Notes: a model not told the origin generated them from the sequence alone. A DNA stretch of 64,000 bases from JBBQER01 sp052148155 (GCA_052148155.1 JBKQIY010000019.1:173559-237558), one strand, 5' to 3'; positions 32,791 to 41,850 are shown, numbered from the stretch's first letter. Made by a program: numbers and translations.

Positions 32791-34965
32791 ATGAGCGGAA
32801 GCACAGCGCGACGGCAGGCCATCGAGGCCATGAAGAGCTTTGAGGCGCCGGCGGGTTTCTTCCCCTCCTCGGAGGGTTCTGGAGAGATGTTCGGCCAGAA
32901 CGTCTTTACCAAGGCGGTGATGCAGCAACGCCTGCCGAAGCCGATCTTCAAGTCGTTGATGGCGACGATTGAGCACTCCAAGCCGCTGGACCCCGCCGTG
33001 GCCGACGTCGTTGCGTCGGCGATGAAGGACTGGGCGATGGAGAAGGGGGCGACACACTACGCGCACGTGTTCTATCCCCTCACCGGACTCACTGCCGAGA
33101 AGCACGACAGTTTCTTCGAGCCGGGAGGTGACGGTTCGGCGATCGCCGAGTTCGCGGGCAAGACCCTCACCCAAGGTGAACCCGACGCATCGAGCTTTCC
33201 GAACGGTGGGCTCCGCGCGACATTCGAGGCGCGCGGTTACACGGGCTGGGACGTGACCAGTCCGGCGTACATCCTGGAGAATCCGAACGGCAACACGCTG
33301 TGCATCCCGACGGTCTTCGTGTCGATGACTGGTGAGGCGCTCGACTATAAGACGCCGCTCCTGCGGTCGCAGCAGGCAATGGCCGCACAGGCAGAGCGCG
33401 TGCTCCGCCTGTTCGGGCACTCGGACCCGGACGCGGTCGTGTCGTTCGCGGGCGCAGAGCAGGAGTACTTCCTGATCGACCGCAGCTTCTTCATCGCCCG
33501 CCCCGATCTCCTTAACAGCGGGCGCACGCTGTTCGGAGCGAAGCCGCCGAAGGGCCAGGAGTTCGACGACCACTACTTCGGCGCGATCCCCGAACGGGTA
33601 CTCGCGTTCATGCTCGACGCCGAACGCGAGTTGTTCAAGCTCGGGATCCCGGCCAAGACCCGTCACAATGAGGTTGCGCCGGGCCAGTTCGAGCTGGCGC
33701 CGATGTTCGAGAAATCCAACGTCGCGACCGACCATCAGCAACTCCTCATGGTGACCTTGAAGCGGGTCGCGCAGAAGCACGGCATGGAATGCCTGTTCCA
33801 CGAGAAGCCGTTCGACGGCATCAACGGCTCCGGGAAGCACGTCAACTTCTCGTTGGGCAACGCGACCGAGGGCAACTTGCTCCTCCCGGGCGACACTCCG
33901 CACGAGAACGCGCAGTTCCTCGTCTTCTGCGCGGCGGTGATCCGCTCGGTGCACAAGTTCGCTGGCCTGCTGCGCGCGTCGGTCGCGTCAGCGACCAACG
34001 ATCACCGGCTCGGCGCCAACGAGGCGCCACCCGCCATCATCTCGATCTTCCTCGGCGATCAGCTCACCGACGTGTTCGACCAGATCGCCAAGGGCGGCGC
34101 CACAAGCTCGAAGCACAAGGGCACGCTGACGATCGGGGTCGACACCCTGCCCGAGCTCCCGACGGACCCGGGCGACCGGAACCGCACGAGCCCCTTTGCC
34201 TTCACCGGGAACCGTTTCGAGTTCCGCGCTCCGGGATCGTTGCAATCGATCGCCGGTCCGATGGTGACGATCAACACGATCCTCGCCGAGGCGCTCGACT
34301 ACCTCGCCACCGAGATCGAGTCGCTCGTCGCGTCGGGTGCGGAGTTCGAGGCCGCGGTGCAGCAGGTGCTCGAAGACGTGATCACGAACCACGGTGCCGT
34401 TGTCTACAACGGCGACGGATACACCGACGAGTGGCAAATTGAAGCCGCGGCGCGTGGCCTGCCGAATCTCCGCACCACGCTCGACGCGTTGCCGGAACTC
34501 ATCACCGAGGAGGCGATGGAGCTCTTCAGTCATTACGGCGTGTTCAACCACCGGGAGATGCACAGCCGCTACGACGTCGCGCTCGAGCAGTACGCGCTGA
34601 GCATCGGGGTCGAGGCGCGCCTGACGCTGAAGATTGCGACCACGATTATCCTGCCCGCGGCGATCCGCTATCAGACCGAGCTCGCGACCAACATCGCCAG
34701 CATCAACGCGATCGGCGCCAAGCCCGCCACTGGGACCTTCGAAGAGGTCTCGACTTCGATCGAAGCTTTGCTCGCAGGAATTGAGTCGCTGCGCGCCGGA
34801 CTCGAGCACGACGGCGCCGCGAGTGTAGAAGACGAAGCGAAGCACGCTGCTGCGCTCCTGCCCGCGATGAGCTCGGTGCGGACCGCTGCCGACAAGTTGG
34901 AGGTGTTGGTCGCCGACGATCTGTGGCCACTCGCGACCTACCAGGAGATGCTCTTCATCCTCTGA
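32791..34965 (+). CDS. glnN: glutamine synthetase type III
   Basis: The 724-residue protein is a type III glutamine synthetase, which joins ammonia and glutamate using ATP. It has the GSIII-specific N-terminal domain (GENVFT-like FGQNVFTKAVMQQRLPK), then catalytic motifs AGAEQEYFLIDR, RHNEVAPGQFELAPMFE, GSGKHVNFSLGN and NRTSPFAFTGNRFEFRAPG. The C-terminal helical part ends ADDLWPLATYQEMLFIL. GSIII is common in Bacteroidetes and cyanobacteria and patchy in actinobacteria, so ancient transfer is possible. AAAGGAG before the ATG is a strong ribosome site. A degraded copy of its 3' part lies at 44110-44623. Confidence 0.95.
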   Translation: MSGSTARRQAIEAMKSFEAPAGFFPSSEGSGEMFGQNVFTKAVMQQRLPKPIFKSLMATIEHSKPLDPAVADVVASAMKDWAMEKGATHYAHVFYPLTGLTAEKHDSFFEPGGDGSAIAEFAGKTLTQGEPDASSFPNGGLRATFEARGYTGWDVTSPAYILENPNGNTLCIPTVFVSMTGEALDYKTPLLRSQQAMAAQAERVLRLFGHSDPDAVVSFAGAEQEYFLIDRSFFIARPDLLNSGRTLFGAKPPKGQEFDDHYFGAIPERVLAFMLDAERELFKLGIPAKTRHNEVAPGQFELAPMFEKSNVATDHQQLLMVTLKRVAQKHGMECLFHEKPFDGINGSGKHVNFSLGNATEGNLLLPGDTPHENAQFLVFCAAVIRSVHKFAGLLRASVASATNDHRLGANEAPPAIISIFLGDQLTDVFDQIAKGGATSSKHKGTLTIGVDTLPELPTDPGDRNRTSPFAFTGNRFEFRAPGSLQSIAGPMVTINTILAEALDYLATEIESLVASGAEFEAAVQQVLEDVITNHGAVVYNGDGYTDEWQIEAAARGLPNLRTTLDALPELITEEAMELFSHYGVFNHREMHSRYDVALEQYALSIGVEARLTLKIATTIILPAAIRYQTELATNIASINAIGAKPATGTFEEVSTSIEALLAGIESLRAGLEHDGAASVEDEAKHAAALLPAMSSVRTAADKLEVLVADDLWPLATYQEMLFIL

Positions 34966-35375
34966 CAAGACCGGGAGTGGTACCGGAGCGCTGCCTCAGG
35001 GTGCGCGAGGCCGCAGGTTCGTCGGAGCGCCCCCCGGGGTTGCGTCAACACGTTCGCCGGTCGGGCAAGACATCTCGAAGATCGGATCGGGCGGCGGGCC
35101 CTCGGCACCGGGGCGCGACCCCACGGGGTATGCGATTCGCTGCCGGCTGACGCCACCTGACGTGCGTGTCAGGGGCCGGCCTCGGGTGCTGGACCGTCGG
35201 CGGTACGCGGCTTCTGAGCGGATCTGGTCGTCGGATTGCCGTCGCGTGTGTCGCCGTGGCCGCCCGACGCCCGGGCGCGGTCACGCGTGCTCGGTCGCTC
35301 GAGTCCGGGACGTGGCGGGGGTTGTCTGCGTGGCGTCGAGTCGAGCGACGCCGGCAGTGCCCGGCCGCAAGCAGG
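34966..35375. other. intergenic region, nothing recognised
   Basis: Downstream of the glutamine synthetase there is no clear terminator and no convincing gene. Frames are Arg/Pro rich. The convergent membrane-protein gene ends at 35376. Confidence 0.5.
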
Positions 35376-35906
35376 TCAGATGCGCGGACCGAGGCGCCGG
35401 AGCGTGAGCGGTTGGAGATCTTCCAAGCAGCGCAACCGGATGAGCCGGGAGTCGGGCGGCATGACGACGCCAAGCACACATTGGCGGTCGATCCAGTCGT
35501 GCAGCAGCGGAAACCCGGGATCCGACTCGTTCATCGCGATCGAGAACTCGAGCCCGACGGGCGTTTCCTCGTCGGCGCCTGCGTCTGTGCCCTCTTCGGC
35601 GTCGTCTCTGTCGCCTCCCTGCGCTGCGACGAGGGCCAGCCGAGCGACATCTGGACCTGTGATCGTGAGTTCGCTGACCCGGACGCGGGGCACGTCATGG
35701 AGCCGCTCGAGGTCAGCGCGTACCCCCATGCCCCGCCGACTCACCAGCTGCGCGCGCTTGCGCCAGATCGTGATCGCGATCACGCAGGCGCCGACGAACC
35801 AGATCAGGAGTGAGATGAGACCCGTGATCGTCTGATCATAAGGAATGTTTCGCAGACCGACGGCGCCCAGCCGAGGTTCCTCGCTGCCGGCGACGGCTGT
35901 CAGCAC
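35376..35906 (-). CDS. single-pass membrane protein, unknown function
   Basis: The 176-residue protein has one clear hydrophobic segment (about residues 29-48, TGLISLLIWFVGACVIAITI) followed by a basic stop-transfer stretch WRKRAQLVSRR. The cytoplasmic part has strands (RVRVSELTITGPDVARLALV) and an acidic linker, then SIAMNESDPGFPLLHDWIDR. GTG at 35906 has GGGAG upstream. It is divergent from the APC permease and shares the possible GlnR-like region with it. Not recognised. Confidence 0.6.
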   Translation of the reverse strand: MLTAVAGSEEPRLGAVGLRNIPYDQTITGLISLLIWFVGACVIAITIWRKRAQLVSRRGMGVRADLERLHDVPRVRVSELTITGPDVARLALVAAQGGDRDDAEEGTDAGADEETPVGLEFSIAMNESDPGFPLLHDWIDRQCVLGVVMPPDSRLIRLRCLEDLQPLTLRRLGPRI

Positions 35907-35909
35907 TCG

Positions 35910-35947
35910 TTAACACTCCCGTTACACAAGTTGACGTTGTCCGAAAC
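35910..35947 (+). promoter_or_regulatory. possible promoter and GlnR-like half-sites before APC permease
   Basis: TTAAC (35910-35914), GTTAC (35921-35925) and GAAAC (35943-35947) are spaced by multiples of 11 bases, as in GlnR boxes, although the third position (35932) is a mismatch. TTGACG at 35931-35936 matches a -35 hexamer. The neighbours (glutamine synthetases and a permease) make nitrogen control plausible, but the match is by eye. Confidence 0.35.
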
Positions 35948-36050
35948 GCTGGCCTCGTACCGTCAGATTTCGGGAAGCAACAAGTCAGCGAACGAGCTGT
36001 AAGCGGTCATTGGCGACCGCCGCCCGCCCTAACCACGAACTGGAGGACTG

Positions 36051-37592
36051 ATGGCGGAAAGCATGACCGCACCGGGGGAGATGAAACGCAGTCTCACGCT
36101 CACCGGCGTCACGGTCAACGCGATGGCGCTGATCGCGCCGGGAGCGTTCTTGTGGACGACGTACCAGATCCAAGCATCCCAGGCGTCTGGGAACACTTCG
36201 ACAGCTGCGGCGATGTGGGGCGGTCTGTTCTTCGCGTTGATTCTCGCGATGCTCACGGCGTACAGCTACTCGGAGCTGGCTCGTGCGTATCCCGACGCCG
36301 GCACGGGATCGAGCTACTACTTCGCGGAGGCCGCGCTGCTCGAGAAGGAGAGCCCCGAGCATCGCAAGTACGCGCGGTTCGCGAAGCTTTGGATCGGTTG
36401 GATCAGCCACCTGTACTACTGGCTGTACCCCGGGATCATGGTGGCGTTTACGGGCACGCTGTTCTATTACATCTACGCGACCGTGGCTCACCACAACCTC
36501 ACATGGCTGCCGCTGTCGGGTATTTGCGTGGTGTTCGCGTTCGTCGCTGGTTACATCGCGTACCGCGGCATCTCGGGCTCGACGATGACCGCGATCGTCA
36601 TCAACGTGATCCAAATCACGTCGCTTCTGGCGGTGAGCGTGATCTTCATCGCGTACCGCATCGGGCATCACAACAAGGTGTACGAGATCTCGAGCGCGGT
36701 GAAAGTTCTCATCCCGAGCAGCTTCATTCACGTGTTGTACCAGGGCACGATCGCGATCCTGCTCCTCGTCGGCTTCGAGTCCGTCACCGCGCTCGGTGCC
36801 GAGGCAATCAATCCCGACAAGGACATCAAGCGTGGGATCCTGCTCTCACTCCTCATCCAAGGCGGGATCTGTTATCTGATCGAGTACTTCGCAGCGAACT
36901 TCGCTGCCGGTTCAGGAACGGAGACCTACGCCAAGGCCGGAGTCGACGCCGCCCCGATCGGCACGATGCTGCACCAAGTCGGGAACCAGATGTTGGGCAA
37001 CACCGGCACGACGATCTCGTTGATCGTCGCAGTGACGGTGCTCCTCGCGCTGATCGGCACCACGCTCGCGTGTCTGAACACCGGCGTGCGGGTCACCTAC
37101 TCGATGGCCAAAGACAAGGAGATGCCGAGCATCCTCGGCCTCCTACACGGAGAGTTCGCGACGCCCCACGGCGGTATCTGGGTGCTCACTGCGATTTCGG
37201 CGCTGATCGGTATCTACGCAGTCGACCCGTACACCGTCCACCCGATCACCCAAGTCACATTGGCGTCGAACACAGGAACCTTCCTTGTATACGGCGCGAC
37301 GTGCATCGTCGCGGTCATCGCGTTCAGTCACCGCCACGACCGGCACATCCTCAAGCATTACGTCGTGCCAACACTGGGAGCCCTGATGAACCTCGCGATG
37401 CTGGCCGCGGTGGTGTACCTCGCAGTCAAGTCCGGCGGTCAAGGTGCCTCCGACGCCTACAAGGCGCTCGGCACCGTCGGCGTTTGGATCATCCTCGGAG
37501 GCATCTGGTTCGTCGTGAACCCGAACGCGAGGGGCAAGAAGCTTCTCGATCGGGGTGCTCCCAAGCGGGAACAAGTGCTGACGACGAGTTGA
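36051..37592 (+). CDS. APC family amino-acid permease
   Basis: The 513-residue membrane protein has 12-13 hydrophobic segments. The APC signature regions are NAMALIAPGAFLWTTYQIQ (helix 1 with a glycine/alanine break), SYSELARAYPDAGTGSSYYF (helices 2-3) and GFESVTALGAEAINPDKDI (helix 6 and loop). It imports or exchanges amino acids or polyamines with protons; the substrate is not fixed. It starts 10 bases after a GGAGG site and ends just before a strong terminator. The proximity to glutamine synthetases suggests nitrogen-compound uptake. Confidence 0.92.
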   Translation: MAESMTAPGEMKRSLTLTGVTVNAMALIAPGAFLWTTYQIQASQASGNTSTAAAMWGGLFFALILAMLTAYSYSELARAYPDAGTGSSYYFAEAALLEKESPEHRKYARFAKLWIGWISHLYYWLYPGIMVAFTGTLFYYIYATVAHHNLTWLPLSGICVVFAFVAGYIAYRGISGSTMTAIVINVIQITSLLAVSVIFIAYRIGHHNKVYEISSAVKVLIPSSFIHVLYQGTIAILLLVGFESVTALGAEAINPDKDIKRGILLSLLIQGGICYLIEYFAANFAAGSGTETYAKAGVDAAPIGTMLHQVGNQMLGNTGTTISLIVAVTVLLALIGTTLACLNTGVRVTYSMAKDKEMPSILGLLHGEFATPHGGIWVLTAISALIGIYAVDPYTVHPITQVTLASNTGTFLVYGATCIVAVIAFSHRHDRHILKHYVVPTLGALMNLAMLAAVVYLAVKSGGQGASDAYKALGTVGVWIILGGIWFVVNPNARGKKLLDRGAPKREQVLTTS

Positions 37593-37611
37593 CGAGCGAG
37601 GGCGTAACGTA

Positions 37612-37642
37612 GGGCCGGGTCCGATCGTCGGGCCCGGCCTTT
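37612..37642 (+). terminator. Rho-independent terminator after the permease gene
   Basis: A 12-base-pair stem, GGCCGGGTCCGA (37613-37624) against TCGGGCCCGGCC (37628-37639) with one G-U pair and a three-base loop, is followed by TTT. It ends the permease transcript and may also serve the convergent small gene. Confidence 0.85.
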
Positions 37643-37646
37643 GCGT

Positions 37647-37898
37647 TCAGCGACCTTGTGTGCCGCTCCCGCGCTCGTGCCGGGCCGCCGTCGCCGCCGC
37701 ACCCCGCACCCACAAGAGCCCGACGCCGATGAAGAAGATCGCGGGAATGAACTTCCACGATGCGTGCAGCTCGGTCAGCGCGATGACTCCGCAGACGATC
37801 CAGACCACGCCCGTCACCGCCAGCATGAGCGGCGACGAGGGCCGCTTTCCGACTTGGGGCAGATCCTTGCGGGGCTCGTCTGGGGTGTCACGGCTCAC
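37647..37898 (-). CDS. small two-helix membrane protein
   Basis: The 83-residue protein begins with a polar stretch VSRDTPDEPRKDLPQVGKRP. Two hydrophobic helices follow (LMLAVTGVVWIVCGVIALTE and FIPAIFFIGVGLLWVRGAAA), then a basic tail. GTG at 37898 is supported by TACGAT six bases upstream and the lack of a ribosome site. It is divergent from the PP2C-kinase operon. Unknown function; similar small membrane proteins are common near signalling genes. Confidence 0.65.
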   Translation of the reverse strand: MSRDTPDEPRKDLPQVGKRPSSPLMLAVTGVVWIVCGVIALTELHASWKFIPAIFFIGVGLLWVRGAAATAARHERGSGTQGR

Positions 37899-37904
37899 AG
37901 GTGC

Positions 37905-37910
37905 ATCGTA
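37905..37910 (-). promoter_or_regulatory. -10 element of the small membrane protein gene
   Basis: TACGAT on the minus strand ends six bases before the GTG at 37898; leaderless type. Confidence 0.4.
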
Positions 37911-37931
37911 CCGGCCGAATGAGAAGTCGTC

Positions 37932-38804
37932 ATGACTGACGATCAGGCGCCGTCCGACGAGGGCAACGGAGCCATCCGGGCGTCCGGCACATTCGCGAAG
38001 TTCGCATTCGGACTTGTCAGCGAGACCGGGCCGCTGCGCGACCACAACGAGGACTGCGCCGGAGCTTTCGTGTCAACGGCGCCCGACGACTCATGGGACC
38101 GGGGCCCCGCCTTCGTGTTGGCCGACGGCATGGGCGGCCACGCGGCCGGAGAAGCGGCGAGCCGCCTCGCAGTCGACACCGTCATCGATCGGTGGACTTC
38201 GGGCGATCCGCTCACACCCCCGCAAGGACTGCGTACCGCCGCGCGCGCGGCAAACGAGGCGATCATGGAAGCCGCGCACGAGCCGGGCAAGCGCGGCATG
38301 GGTACGACGCTCCTGGCCTTGACGCTGGCCGGACGCGACGCGCACATCGCGCACGTCGGAGACTCGCGGGCGTACCTCGTTCGTGACGGCGCGTGCCGTC
38401 AGCTCACCAACGACCACTCGAGGGTCGGCGAGATGATGCGCATGAAACTCATCACGCCGGAGCAGGCCGCGACGCACCCGGCGCGATCGCAGCTCACGCA
38501 AAGCCTCGGCGCCGATCCACTGGTTCGCGTCGACCTCATCCGCGAACAGCTACACGCCGGTGACGTGTTCGTCCTGTGCTGCGACGGCATCTGGGATGTC
38601 GTGACGCGCTCGGAGATCGCGGATGCGGCCGGCGAACTCGGCAAGACGGTACGACACGCAGGCGAGCTCGCGGAGCACCTGGTGGATACCGCGATTAAAC
38701 GGCAATCTGCTGATAACGTGACTGCGCTCGTGGTGCAGGTGACGAGCGACCAGCCGGTCCCTCCTGCGGTCCGGCGATCCCTCTTCTCGCGGCGGCGTTC
38801 CTGA
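37932..38804 (+). CDS. PP2C-family Ser/Thr protein phosphatase
   Basis: The 290-residue PPM phosphatase has the metal-site motifs RDHNEDC (36-42), DGMGGHAAGE (65-74), HVGDSRAYLV, LCCDGIWDVV and SADNVTALVV. It should dephosphorylate Ser/Thr phosphoproteins in the cytoplasm with two manganese or magnesium ions; no membrane segment is seen. Its stop shares one base with the kinase start (TGATG), so phosphatase and kinase are made together, the usual eSTP/eSTK pairing. A weak GAGAAG precedes the ATG. Confidence 0.94.
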   Translation: MTDDQAPSDEGNGAIRASGTFAKFAFGLVSETGPLRDHNEDCAGAFVSTAPDDSWDRGPAFVLADGMGGHAAGEAASRLAVDTVIDRWTSGDPLTPPQGLRTAARAANEAIMEAAHEPGKRGMGTTLLALTLAGRDAHIAHVGDSRAYLVRDGACRQLTNDHSRVGEMMRMKLITPEQAATHPARSQLTQSLGADPLVRVDLIREQLHAGDVFVLCCDGIWDVVTRSEIADAAGELGKTVRHAGELAEHLVDTAIKRQSADNVTALVVQVTSDQPVPPAVRRSLFSRRRS

Positions 38805-39790
38805 TGCGATTCTCCCCTGGATCCACCGTCGACCACTTCGAAGTTCTCGAAGAGCTCGGCGAGGGCGCCTACGCCGAGACGTACAAGGCGCGCGACATTC
38901 GCTCCGGTGGGTTGGTGGTCCTCAAATTTCCGCATCCCAACCTTTTCGCCGATCCGGCAATCTTCCAGCGGTTCCAGCGCGAGGTAAAAATCGCGCGTAC
39001 CCTCGACCATCCCGGCGTAATTCACAGTCTCGACGGAGCCGAGACGCGAACCGAGCCCTATCTCGTGCTCGAATACGTCGACGGCGACGACTTCCGCCAC
39101 CATCTACGCCAGCTGGGTGGCCGTGTTCCAGTCCCGGTCGCGATCGACTGGGGACGTCAGCTCGCGGGCACGTTGCAGTATCTCCACGAGCACGGCATTA
39201 CCCACCGTGACCTCAAACCCGAGAATCTGCTCGTCACCGCTGACGGTCGGATTAAGGTCATCGACTTCGGCACCGCGTTGCTGACGGGCGCCAAGCGCCT
39301 CACTTGGCGCCACCTCACCGACGGCGTCGGCACCCCCGACTACATGAGTCCCGAGCAGATCCAAGGCGAGCGCGGCGATCCGCGCAGCGACGTGTACGCA
39401 TGGGGCGTGATCATGTATGAGCTACTCACCGGTCGCCCCCCGTACAGCGGCGACAACTGGATGGCGGTGATGGCCGGCCATCTCACTCGGGTGCCCGAGC
39501 CGATCCACCAGCTGAACGCCGATGTGCCGGCCCAGTTTGAGGCCGTGGTACGCAAAGCGTTGCGTCGCTACCCGGAGAACCGATACCAGTCGGCAGCTGC
39601 GCTGCTCGCCGATCTCGACCGACTCGACGAGCTGGACATCTCGACCTTCGACTTCTCCCCGGAGGCACCGATGGGCGGCATGGCCGCGATCGAGTCGGCG
39701 AAGCGAATCTGGCAGCTCATTGGGCTCGTCGCCGGCGGGTTCATACTCGTGTGCGCATTGATAATCGGACTGACGGTGGTGCTGCGATGA
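38804..39790 (+). CDS. membrane-anchored Ser/Thr protein kinase
   Basis: A 328-residue Hanks-type kinase. It has a glycine loop LGEGAYAETY (19-28), Lys41 in VVLKF, Glu60, HRDLKPEN (134-141), DFG (154-156) and the activation-segment GTPDYMSPEQ. All catalytic residues are present. A single C-terminal transmembrane segment (about 302-326) ends the protein, so there is no outside sensor domain, unlike PknB. It is coupled to PP2C before it and to a glutamine synthetase-like gene after it (ATGA), which suggests that this enzyme or a pathway partner is a phosphorylation target. Confidence 0.94.
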   Translation: MRFSPGSTVDHFEVLEELGEGAYAETYKARDIRSGGLVVLKFPHPNLFADPAIFQRFQREVKIARTLDHPGVIHSLDGAETRTEPYLVLEYVDGDDFRHHLRQLGGRVPVPVAIDWGRQLAGTLQYLHEHGITHRDLKPENLLVTADGRIKVIDFGTALLTGAKRLTWRHLTDGVGTPDYMSPEQIQGERGDPRSDVYAWGVIMYELLTGRPPYSGDNWMAVMAGHLTRVPEPIHQLNADVPAQFEAVVRKALRRYPENRYQSAAALLADLDRLDELDISTFDFSPEAPMGGMAAIESAKRIWQLIGLVAGGFILVCALIIGLTVVLR

Positions 39791-41010
39791 CGATCCAATG
39801 GTACGTGTGCAGCTTCGTCGATGTATTCGGCCAGACGGGTTCGTTGGCGGTTCCCGCGGCCGCATTCGACGACGCGGTGACCAACGGCATTCCGTTCGAT
39901 GGTTCCGCGCTCGAAGGTCGCGCGCGTGTGCTCGAATCCGACATGCGTTTGCGACCCGATCCGGCCACGGTAGTCGAGCTCGATGACGGACACGCGCAGG
40001 CATGGTGCGCGGTCGTGGACGGAACCGGTGCGCCATGGCCGGTCGATCCCCGCACTGCGCTGACCCTGACCGTCGAGCGCGAGTCGGAGCTCGCGGCCGA
40101 GATGCGATTTGGCGCCGAGCTCGAGTTTTACCTTCTCGATGCGACTGACGCCCCCGTCGACAGTGCGCGGTACTACTCGGATCTCGACGGGCCCGGCTCA
40201 GACGTCGTCTTGCGCGCCGCGACCAGGCTCGCCGAACGAGGAGTACCGATCGCCGCCGCGCATTCCGAAGCCGGGCCCGGTCAGTATGAACTCGACATCG
40301 GTCTGCTCGCGCCGGTCGCGTTCGCGGACGCGATCGTTCGGACCAAAGACGTGCTGCGGCGCACCGCACGACGCTCCGGTCTGGCGGTTTCCTTCATGGC
40401 CCGTCCGCTTCCCGACGAGCCGGGCTCCGGCCTTCACGTCATGCAGTCGTCGCCGTTGCTGCTCGGGCCCGACGGCAAGCTCACCGAATGTGGGCGCTCG
40501 TTCGTGGCCGGCCAGCTCGCACATGCGTCGGGTCTGTGTGCCCTGGCTGCGAGCACGGTCAACTCGTATCGTCGTCTGCACGCCGGCCCCGAGGCTCCCG
40601 GCGCGGTGGTCTGGGGTCACGTGAACCGGGCGGCGCTGATACGTCTCGGCGCAGGGCCGGGCGCGGCGGCCGGCATCGAGTATCGCGGTGCCGACCCGGC
40701 TGCCAACGCTCATTTGCTGGTGGCAGGGCTCATCGCAACCGGCGCGGCCGGAATAGAAGACGATCTCGAACTCGCGCCCCCGAGTGAAGAATCGACAGCC
40801 GGTTTCGACCCGGCGAGCGATTCACAACGTTTCGCGCCTCTCCCGCGCACGCTCGACGACGCGCTCGACTCGTTCGCGTTCGATGATGTGCTCGCCGATA
40901 CGTTCGACGTTCGTCTCGTGCAGGTGCTCCTCGACGGCCGTCGCGCCGAAACCGAAGCGTTCCGCGCGCACGTCACGACGTGGGAGCTCGACTGGTACCG
41001 GGACGTCTGA
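39787..41010 (+). CDS. type I-like glutamine synthetase family ligase
   Basis: The 407-residue protein has glutamine synthetase motifs in order: GAELEFYLLD (Glu111, Glu113), HSEAGPGQYELD (Glu161, Glu168), GSGLHVMQSS (His217), VNSYRRLHAGPEAP (Arg262) and AAGIEYRGADPAANAH (Glu298, Arg300). All the usual metal- and substrate-site residues seem to be kept, so it is likely active, on glutamate or on another gamma-glutamyl acceptor (amine). It is shorter than GlnA (about 440-470). The ATG overlaps the kinase stop. Its last 189 bases are antisense to the PAP2 gene. Confidence 0.9.
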   Translation: MTIQWYVCSFVDVFGQTGSLAVPAAAFDDAVTNGIPFDGSALEGRARVLESDMRLRPDPATVVELDDGHAQAWCAVVDGTGAPWPVDPRTALTLTVERESELAAEMRFGAELEFYLLDATDAPVDSARYYSDLDGPGSDVVLRAATRLAERGVPIAAAHSEAGPGQYELDIGLLAPVAFADAIVRTKDVLRRTARRSGLAVSFMARPLPDEPGSGLHVMQSSPLLLGPDGKLTECGRSFVAGQLAHASGLCALAASTVNSYRRLHAGPEAPGAVVWGHVNRAALIRLGAGPGAAAGIEYRGADPAANAHLLVAGLIATGAAGIEDDLELAPPSEESTAGFDPASDSQRFAPLPRTLDDALDSFAFDDVLADTFDVRLVQVLLDGRRAETEAFRAHVTTWELDWYRDV

Positions 41011-41841
41011 GTCGCTGGGACTGCACGCAGATCGTGCTCTCCGCGACCGCGCATGCGTCACGACGGCGTGCAATGACCGCTCAATCACAATCGCGACGCC
41101 GATGAGCTGCACGGCGACGATGCCGTCGAACCACCAGTGGTTGCCCGTAGCAACGACTGCGATGACCGTGATGATCGGGTGCGCCACGATCCACCAGCGC
41201 CGCCGGCTGGTGCTGAACACGATCACTCCCAACGCGACCAGCACCGACCACGCGACGTGCACCGACGGCATGGCCGACAGCTGATCGGGACCGGGGGTAC
41301 CCACGGCCGCATACACCGATTGGTGGAACAGAGCGGCCGTGTCGACGAAGCCGAGGCCAGGCGTGAGACGAGGCGGCGCAACCGGGATGAGCTGAATCGC
41401 CAGCGCCGCGCCGGTCACGATCACCATGGTGTTGCGAGCCTGGGGGTAGTGGTCGCGATGGCGAACAAACATCCAGATGAGGAAGGCGATCATCGCTGGG
41501 AAATGCACCGTCGCGTAGAAGACATTCAGCGCTTGGGTGAGCAGTGACGACCGCAGCACCAGGTGCTGCACCCAGAGCTCGCCAGGCAGATGCAGCCGGC
41601 GCTCGAAGTGGAAGATCCAACGCCCACGTGCGACTGCGCCATCAACCTTCAGGAGCGACAGCGTGCCCGCGAACTGCCACAGCGAATACAGGCCGAGCAC
41701 GACCGCGGTCTCTCGAGCGAAAGAAAGTGCGTAGCCAACGCCGCGATGGCGCGGCTTCGCGAACAGGCCGATCACCACGAGGAACGGGACAATGGCGAGC
41801 GCAACCGCGAGCGCCAGCGCGGCTTTCCACGGCAGCCACAT
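40822..41841 (-). CDS. PAP2-superfamily membrane phosphatase/inositol transferase-like
   Basis: From ATG 41841 the product has 339 residues with about six hydrophobic helices. The PAP2 site is visible: MPSVHVAWSVLVALG (SxxH region) and ATGNHWWFDGIVAVQ (GNHWxxD). The sequence resembles Aur1/Ipt1-type inositolphosphorylceramide-synthase relatives and lipid phosphatases. The last about 75 residues are polar and Arg/Glu rich and come from sequence antisense to the glutamine synthetase-like gene, so this tail may be a read-on product rather than a domain. Confidence 0.85.
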   Translation of the reverse strand: MWLPWKAALALAVALAIVPFLVVIGLFAKPRHRGVGYALSFARETAVVLGLYSLWQFAGTLSLLKVDGAVARGRWIFHFERRLHLPGELWVQHLVLRSSLLTQALNVFYATVHFPAMIAFLIWMFVRHRDHYPQARNTMVIVTGAALAIQLIPVAPPRLTPGLGFVDTAALFHQSVYAAVGTPGPDQLSAMPSVHVAWSVLVALGVIVFSTSRRRWWIVAHPIITVIAVVATGNHWWFDGIVAVQLIGVAIVIERSLHAVVTHARSRRARSACSPSDSDVPVPVELPRRDVRAERFGFGATAVEEHLHETNVERIGEHIIERERVERVVERARERRETL

Positions 41842-41850
41842 GACACCTGC

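Noticed and set aside
30908..32794. 628-codon plus-strand frame over PPK2 and upstream sequence
   Set aside because: Antisense shadow of PPK2 for most of its length and without domain signatures.
32713..33954. 413-codon minus-strand frame over glutamine synthetase III
   Set aside because: Shadow of a clear coding gene, Arg/Leu/Glu rich and without conserved blocks.
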